Shown: positions 57,402 to 64,000 of the stretch, piece by piece | Layout of the letters: each line of letters begins with the position of its first letter | Position numbering within the stretch: position 1 is the first letter of the stretch | Assembly: GCA_029204045.2 (NCBI GenBank) | Contig: CM055076.1 | Coordinates: 26,100,667-26,164,666 of the forward strand | DNA length: 64,000 nt | Direction: 5' to 3' | Origin: Tillandsia leiboldiana | Lineage: Eukaryota; Streptophyta; Magnoliopsida; Poales; Bromeliaceae | The notes under the pieces: model-generated | Seen by the model: the letters and a program-made list of their open reading frames with translations, nothing else | What the model was told of the DNA's origin: nothing | The model's database searches: none | Position numbers and translations under genes: made by a program

Positions 57402-57873
57402 TGTAACGACCCAGCCCACTAGCAATAATAACTCGTTGGGCTCAAACCACAGCCCAAAATGCTTAAGCCCAGTTATTATTACTAGTGTCCAGATCTCATA
57501 TAAATCCAATCACAATTCCATCCACATCCGATGTGGGACTATTGGGGGCGTCACAGACTCCCCCCGTTTAGGCCTGACGTCCTCGTCAGCCCAAACACAC
57601 ACACAGCAGCCCAAGATCACCAGGCGATGTGAGACTCGTCTCGCTAGCCCTGTCATCTAGACCCAGGCTCAGCCGAGACTTGCCGCACACTTCCGGCTGG
57701 TTATTGGCTCTGATACCAAATGTAACGACCCGGCCCACTAGCAATAATAACTCGTTGGGCCCAAACCACAGCCCAAAATGCTTAAGCCCAGTTATTATTA
57801 CTAGTGTCCAGATCTCATATAAACCCAATCACAATTCCATCCACATCCGATGTGGGACTATTGGGGCGTCACA
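57402..57873 (-). mobile_element. Complete young TRIM retroelement, unit D only
   Basis: 472 bp on the minus strand: 5' LTR 57721-57873, primer-binding site (complement of ggctctgatacca, 57706-57718), 3' LTR 57402-57555 preceded by the purine tract (57556-57569 on plus, gactccccccgttt). Flanked by GAACA (57397-57401 and 57874-57878). Unit C has the clean empty site 'cacttcgaacaggacc'. The two LTRs are nearly identical. This is the best reference copy of the family in the window. Confidence 0.97.
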
Positions 57874-58692
57874 GAACAGGACCTTCAACTTTATAATGGT
57901 AAAAATGTATATATGCAAATACTTAATTTCAAAAAAAATAATTCTAGTACACTCCAAATGGGATATAAAATTTACATCCTATTTATTTTTGAATTGGATG
58001 GATTTTACTAGTCACTTGAAAAGAACCCGTGAATAAGTTTCTATCTTAAGATGGATGAAATATATATTGTATATCTAATTTTGAATGTACGGGTAGCATT
58101 GCTCTAATTTTAGTAGCAATTGTTTTAAAGTTATAATGATAAAAATGTATTGCAACCCCTCAATTATAAATCAATTGGAATAGTACCTTCAACTTTATAA
58201 TGATAAAAATGTAAATATGTAAATACTTAATTTCAAAGAGTAATACTATCTGTACATTCAAAAATTGGTATACGATGTACACCCACCCATCTAGTGATAG
58301 GGACTTAGCTACCAGTCATTTCGAAATGACTGTAAAATTTACTCAATTTCTGAATGAATGGGATGTATGATACACACCCCATTTGGAGTGTACAGCTAGC
58401 ATTTTTCAATTTCAATAGCAATTATTTTAGAGTTATAAAGGGTGTATAATATATACCTCACCTATCTAAAGGTGTAGTGTATTTCACTGATTATTTCGAA
58501 ATGATCAGTAAAATTTATTCTATCTCAGAATAAATAAAGTGTAAGATATGCACCCCAAATAAAATTTGCATGCACCATTTTTTAAGTTATAATGATAAAA
58601 TGTATTGCAACCCGTCGATTATAAGCCAATGGGCCTTCAACTTTACATTTTTCTCTTGATTTTTTTTCGCAAATTTGTTTTAGTTAATAAAG

Positions 58693-58864
58693 GAGCAATG
58701 CTACATGTACACCCCGAAGAGGTGTACATCATACATCTCCACTATTTTAATGGTGGCGATATTTTTTACGGGTCACATCAAGTGACCCATCATCACACCC
58801 CCACCCTTAGATGGGTGGGGGTGTGAGATGTACACCCCTTACGGGTGTACACATAGCATTTTCC
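58693..58864. mobile_element. 172-bp fold-back MITE (9-bp duplication), unit D
   Basis: Starts 'gagcaatgctacatgtacac' and ends with the complementary 'gtgtacacatagcattttcc'. Internal palindromes include TCACATCAAGTGA and a CCCCCACCC...GGGTGGGGG stem. Flanked by TTAATAAAG (58684-58692 and 58865-58873); unit C has a single copy there. Confidence 0.9.
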
Positions 58865-58894
58865 TTAATAAAGATAGAAGTTTACATTCGATGA

Positions 58895-59327
58895 TGTGAC
58901 GTTTCTAATAGTTTCATATCGGATGTGGATGGAATTGTGATTGGATTTATATGAGACATGGGCATTAGTAATAATAACTGGACGTAAGTATTTTGAACTG
59001 TGGTTTGGGACCAAAAAGGTTATTATTGCTAGTGGGCCGGGTCATTACATTTGGTATCAGAGCCAACAACCAGCCGGAAGTGTGCGGCGAGTCTCGGCTG
59101 AGTTTGGGTTTAGATAACAGGACTAGTGAGACAAGTCTCACATCGCCTGTTTGGACTGACGAGGATGTGAGTCTGTGACGCCCCTAATAGTCCCACATCG
59201 GATGTGTATGGAATTGTGATTGGGTTTATATGAGATATGGACACTAGTAATAATAACTGGGCTTAAGCATTTTGGGCTGTGGTTTAGGGCCAACGAGTTA
59301 TTATTGTTAGTGGGCCGGGTCGTTACA
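58895..59327 (+). mobile_element. TRIM retroelement, unit D (shared with C)
   Basis: LTRs 58895-59049 and 59174-59327, intact primer-binding site TGGTATCAGAGCC (59052-59064), interior shortened by about 35 bp. Perfect target duplication GATGA at 58890-58894 and 59328-59332. Confidence 0.95.
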
Positions 59328-60539
59328 GATGAATTTATTAACTATATCCATTAATTTTAAAAAAGCTTCTAATTTCTGAAATTGTCCCAATACAAATATA
59401 TTTAAATCTAATTTAAAGTATTTAAATTTATATTTTTAATTTTTAAAAATTTATTTTATATCAAAATATTCTTAAAATTTATCAAAAAAATCACTAGAAT
59501 AAATTAACTATTTAAAAAAAAAAAATTAAAAAATAATATTAATTTTTTTTTTGATTTTTTGGCTGTATAAATTCTTTGGATGTCCCCTCTCATTATAAGC
59601 ATCATAATTATTGGAGTAAGAGTTAGAAATTAAGTAAATAATAGTACTAAAAAAATTTCGATGGTAATTAACTATCTAATAAATTTATGATTAAATTAAA
59701 TAATAGAATTTACTGATAAACGCTACAGAAATTTCAAAAATTATTAAAAAAAAAAAATCGAAATTAAAATTAATTCGGAAATGTGCGAGGCACTACTTTA
59801 AAACGTATTTTCTTATTTTGCGCAGATTAATCAAAAATATCGTCCCAAGATACAATCAGAATTTATTTTCTTACGAACACGACCGTGAAAGAAGTTGACG
59901 GAGACTCTTTCAACATCCGGCAATAAAAAAAAAATCAAACAGAGCAAAAAAAAAAAAAAAAAAAACGAGATGAAATAAATTTTTAATGAAAATTTTTCTC
60001 AATACTCCTTTATTATTTCTTATTTTTTTTCTTTCATATATCTTACTGTATAAACAATAAATAATGTATAAATAATAAATAATATATATAGAGAGCAAAA
60101 AGGGGAGTAGTACTTTGAAAATACCAACTTAGATCATGTTTAATTAAAAATTATTTTAATTAGCGTGGACCTTAATTAGGGGGAGAAGGAGAAACGCTCA
60201 GCTCCGTGTGTAGCGGGCGTGTGAGAGTAAAAAACTTCTCTAATAAAAGTATATAAATAATAATAAATAAAAATAAATTAATAATAATAATAATAATTTA
60301 AAAATTTTATATTTTCATCAACATCTATATTTCTCAACTAACTTTTTATCTTCCACTATTTAAGTCCAAACTATAGCCTTCTGTGTATCTCGTTATCTAT
60401 ATTTTTTAACAAATTTTTTACCATCCACTATTTAATTTGAGTCCAACAATTTTTTTACCATCTACTATTTGAGTTCAAATTATAGTCCAAAATATTTATG
60501 TGTGATTATTAGGAATTGAATTTTTACCCTCCACTTTAT

Positions 60540-61295
60540 ATATTTCTCGCCCTGTCATGTAGACCCAAGCTCAGCCGAGACTCGTCACACACTTCCGACT
60601 GGTTATTGGCTCTGATATCAAATGTAACAACCGGATCCATTAGCAATAATAACTCGTTGGGCCCAAACTACAACCCAAAATACGTAAGCCCAGTTATTAT
60701 TAATAATGTCCATGTCCTTTTTATACCCAATCACAATTCCATTCTTATTCGATGCGGGATTATTGGGGTGTCACAAACTCTCCCTGTTTAGGCATGACAC
60801 CCTCGTCAACCCAATCAATCACACACACCTACAGCCCAAGATCACCCGATAATATGAGACTTGTTTCGCTAGCTCTGTTATCTAGACCCAGACTCAGTCG
60901 AGACTCGTCACACACTTCTGACTGGTGATTGCCTCTGATACCAAATGTAACGACCCGGTCCACTAACAATAATAACTTGTTTGACCAAAATCACAACCCA
61001 AAATATTTAAGCATAGTTATTGCCGTTCACACGCACAGCCCACGATCACCAGCCGATGTGAGACTTATCTCGCTAGCCCTGTCATCTAGACCCATGCTCA
61101 TCCGAAACTCGTCACACACTTCCGACTGGTTATTAGCCTTGATACCAAATATAATGACCCGACCCACTAGCAATAATAACTCGTTGGGCTCAAACCACAG
61201 TCCAAAATACTTAAATTCAATTATTATTACTAATGTTCATGTTTTTTATATATCCAATTATAATTTTATTTACATCCAATATAAGACTACTGAGG
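60540..61295 (-). mobile_element. Tandem TRIM array, unit D
   Basis: Same array as in B and C but shorter at its left end. LTR/interior alternation continues to 'gaggtatcaca' at about 61292. Confidence 0.8.
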
Positions 61296-62058
61296 TATCA
61301 CACTATTTCCATCCAAAATGAAAAATGAAAACTCCTCCAAAATCACCTTTTTGTTGAAGTTCTTGGAAATTTCCATTCCACATTTATTTTTGATGTCAAC
61401 CGAACACAGACGTGTAAGAATATAAGTAAAATTAGTATAACATAAGTTTAATATTTTCAAAATTAAGTGTTTTCTTGTTAATTATTTTATCATTTCAAAA
61501 GAAAAAAACTAGACCAACCATCTTTGTAAGTTTGGGCTCATCTAGCTTTTGGACAAGTATGGAAAAATTACAATGAATAAATAGATTCAGACAAAATAAA
61601 CTAATTAAATAATTGTATTTGCAATATATGTATGCTTAGTTATATTATTAAATTTCAGTTAAATAACTTTGGTTTGATAAGGTTATTCCATGTCTTTCAT
61701 ATATTCATTTTGTAATAATTTTAAAAATTATTTGTTTCCAAAGCTATGATATCAAAAATATATGACATTATAAATTTAAATATTTTTATACAATTAATTT
61801 TCAATCCCTTATACGCTTGATATAACCATATTGATTTATTCTTACCTAAATTTTTTTTTTTTTTTTCAATGGTAACATAAAAAGTATATAATACTACGTA
61901 TGAAAACAAACAATATTTTCTCATCATATATTTTTTTTAAACACTATATTATATATAAAAATAAATATAATATTTTTTAATAATATTTTTTTACCATAGA
62001 TAAAATAATACAATATAAGTGATCTACTAAAAAGCCTAAAAGACCAAATAGAAGATAT

Positions 62059-62059
<1 letters not shown>

Positions 62060-62101
<42 letters not shown>
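62060..62101. repeat. Poly(A) run of about 40 bases
   Basis: Marks the left junction of the EBP2 capture in D. Unit C has a shorter run at the same junction (53455-53475). For the minus-strand EBP2 text it is on the wrong strand to be its own mRNA tail. Confidence 0.9.
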
Positions 62102-62104
<3 letters not shown>

Positions 62105-62119
62105 CAATTAAACTACCCG

Positions 62120-62791
62120 TCATCCTTTCTCGCCATCCTTTCCCCTGGCAAACCCGCTCTGCTGCCGCTGCTTCCGCCACTTCTTCACCGACTCGATCTC
62201 CTCTTTCTTTCTCTTGGCCCTCTCTTTCGTCTTCTGCGCCTGGACCTCCTTCGCGATCTTCTTCGCCTCCCTCATCTTCTTTCTCTCCTCGGCTTTCTCA
62301 ATTCTCTTCTTCTCCGACAAAACTCTACCTTTCACCTTCAGCATGTGCGTGTCCGTCTTAACCATTTCCGCGTAGTAATCCGCAGGCCGAAGAAACGGCA
62401 TCTTCATACTCTGCTGCAGCTTATCAAGCGCTTTACGAGTGCCGTCCAACGCCTGCGTGTAGAACGCCAGCTCGCGGCCGAGATCGTCGTTCACGTCAAC
62501 ATGAGCGTCGTCTTCTGTCCGATCGCAATCGACGGTTAACTTGTGAATCCATTCGACGTTTTCCGGCCAGGAAATATCTTCGAGCTTCTCGAGAAGCCCG
62601 TCCCTGTTGTATATCGCATTTTTCGCAGGCTCTGCGCCAACTTTTTCGGATTCAGAATCGGAATCGGAATTCAAATCATCCTCTTCTTTCATCGTATCCT
62701 CACTACGCGAGGGATCTTTCTTATGAATTCCGACCATTTGGAGCCGGAACAGAGAATTTGGTAACTGGAACAAGGTCAAATTTTTTAACAC
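62120..62791 (-). pseudogene. EBP2: EBP2 rRNA-processing protein, C-terminally truncated (unit D)
   Basis: About 223 codons on the minus strand; the in-frame MVGIHKKDPSRSEDTMKEED may be the real start. An acidic Ser/Asp stretch (DLNSDSDSESEK) is followed by the EBP2 core (AIYNRDGLLEKLEDISWPEN, RELAFYTQALDGTRKALDKL, MPFLRPADYYAEMVKTDTH) and the Lys/Glu-rich helix ending ESVKKWRKQRQQSGFA. EBP2 acts in the nucleolus in 27S pre-rRNA processing. Plant EBP2 proteins run on for roughly another 70-90 residues; here the frame ends at GEKG, followed by a poly(A) junction, so I call it truncated. No intron is visible. It lies in a repeat unit, and a second broken copy is in unit C. It could be transcribed, but an intact function is unlikely. 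Confidence 0.85.
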
Positions 62792-63176
62792 CTAGCAAAT
62801 AATGATTATACGGGAGAAAAAATTGCCTAGGGTTTCTACGAGATAAGCGTGGGATGGATCAAGGATACTAATTCGATTACAAGATATAAAAAGATATTGC
62901 AAATTTGTAATCATAAAAGATTGAGAGAGAGAGATTACAGTGAGTGTGCAGGGGAGCTGCGAACACCGTGGTGGCGGCGACGGCGCTGAACGCGGAAGAA
63001 GAGGAGCAACTCCTAGGGCTGTGTCACGAGCATGTAAGGGGTTTCGAGGGTTTAAAGCGTATATTGGGTCGGGTTCAGGTTCATTTCAATTCTCGACCCG
63101 CTCCAATCGGACTTACATGTACAACAAACGGGATTTTTTATTTTTATTTTTATTTTTATTTTTATTTTACTTACTT

Positions 63177-63222
<46 letters not shown>

Positions 63223-63270
63223 AAACTCCTAGCGGGAATCTTAAAGCGGTTCGGGGAAGTGGGGTTAATC
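62792..63270. other. Captured 5' flank of EBP2, with a possible divergent exon
   Basis: Upstream of EBP2 on its strand. It contains a GA-rich tract (about 62920-62935) and a GC-richer stretch at 62940-63110 with an open plus-strand frame (AANTVVAATALNAEEEEQLL...). It might be a leader of EBP2 or the first exon of a divergent neighbour gene; I do not recognise it. It ends with TTTTA repeats and a second poly(A) run, then returns to unit sequence at about 63270. Confidence 0.4.
63181..63221. repeat. Poly(A) run of about 40 bases, right side of the EBP2 capture
   Basis: Preceded by about five TTTTTA units (63136-63170) and followed by 'caaactcctagcgggaatc', about 45 bp of non-unit sequence. Confidence 0.9.
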
Positions 63271-63867
63271 ACCATTTTATTTGTATGACATCTCACAAGA
63301 AAAAAATGAATCAAGTATGAAAGTCAATCTGTTTGGCTTCTCCAACCAACTTTTTCAGTTAAATTTTATGTAGTGTATATTTATGTAAATACCTAATCAA
63401 TAAGATACTTATATGCAGTAGTTGTACATAATAGTAAAACATGAAATACAACACGTTTACGGTTACAAGTGATTTTTTTTTTTTTTTTAGAATACATAGT
63501 ACTCGTCAAATTTAAACTATTAAAATTTGAAACTTGAATTTATTTCTTGGAACTCAGTCATTCGAAAATTTGAATTTCAGAGGTATTCGCGAAGAATCAC
63601 CTAACCTAACCTAACAGGAATCAAACTCGACAAAGTAAAATCACTATTTGATCGGTCTCGTCGTGCCGAACGATATGGCGTGATCCAATTTTCAATTTGA
63701 CGAGCCAAAATTATCGAAAAATGTGCAAAATAGTAGTTTTCACTGAAGAAATGGTTAACACGACTTATCGAGACTTAATCATGACGAAACAAAATCGCTA
63801 TTTGATAGATCTTATTGAACCGAACGACGTGATGTCGTCCAAATTATGTAAACTATTAATATGTATA

Positions 63868-64000
63868 GAGACCCCTCCACGTGCAATCTCGTACGATTCG
63901 ACGCATAAAATATTTACAGTTTTACGATAATACTCTGTAAAAATTATGTTTTACGTATTTTTTCGTAGTTTCGTTTTGCCGAATTCGAAATCGAACTTCA
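63868..64000. repeat. Start of unit E of the tandem array
   Basis: Repeats the opening text of units B-D ('gagacccctccacgtgcaat', then 'cgtagtttcg'), showing that the array continues beyond the window. Confidence 0.9.

Larger units (their letters stand above)
54893..63867. repeat. Unit D of the tandem array (8975 bp)
   Basis: Closest to unit C. Private features are a TRIM (57402), a 172-bp MITE (58693) and the longer EBP2 segment. The part matching C 53880-54295 is missing, replaced by the EBP2 upstream flank. Stretches 56080-56800, 59335-60535 and 61300-62055 are AT-rich with no gene seen. Confidence 0.85.

Noticed and set aside
62057..62539. Plus-strand 160-codon Leu-rich frame
   Set aside because: Exact antisense shadow of the EBP2 coding sequence.

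Overview
This is nuclear DNA from a flowering plant. The evidence is an AT-rich background packed with plant transposon families: an L1-type LINE with a DUF4283-like ORF1, a CACTA (En/Spm) element with a Transposase_24-like protein, TRIM and Cassandra retroelements primed by initiator tRNA-Met, and MULE and CACTA MITEs. There is also an Arabidopsis-type CCCTAAA telomeric repeat and a nuclear insert of plastid ycf4. GC-rich LTRs and LINE coding regions hint at a monocot, but that is a weak inference. I see no intact host gene. The only recognisable host coding sequences are two broken copies of the rRNA-processing protein gene EBP2.

Layout. 1-1090 is the promoter (U3) end of a minus-strand LTR with a G-box/CCAAT repeat array; 1091-2960 is unassigned and partly exon-like. 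2487-13900 and 16940-28440 are two near-identical copies of one 11.4-kb block, separated by a 100-N gap (13901-14000) and a 2.9-kb plus-strand LTR end (14001-16939). The first copy carries many extra 1-base indels, so the duplication is probably two haplotype contigs placed end to end. Each copy holds repeat unit A, with a LINE inserted in it and a TRIM nested in the LINE. The LINE's 5' part, including ORF1, is present only in the second copy (to 29878).

From 29884 to the end the window is a direct tandem array of units of about 9 kb (B at 29884, C at 45731, D at 54893, E from 63868). The older unit A (about 3056 and 17530) belongs to the same family. Shared and private insertions order the units as A, then B, then C plus D. 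B alone carries the CACTA element, a plastid ycf4 insert, a solo LTR and several MITEs. C alone carries a MULE-type MITE filled with telomeric repeats. C and D share an EBP2 capture and a TRIM. D alone has a fresh TRIM and a 172-bp MITE. Many insertions can be proven inside the window because a sister unit preserves the empty site.

The most unusual object is at 40390-41573, inside what looks like an intron of the CACTA gene. It is one 1184-bp insertion flanked by a 5-bp target duplication (ACAAA). It is built from inverted TRIM LTRs, a snap-back 5S rRNA copy forming a perfect 162-bp palindrome, a Cassandra LTR with a possible two-LTR junction, and 48 nt of initiator tRNA-Met joined at the primer position. 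It reads as a record of repeated reverse-transcriptase template switching on small RNAs. The second notable signal is in the two LTR promoters, where six exact CCAAT-N10-CACGTG modules match the plant ER-stress element ERSE-I.
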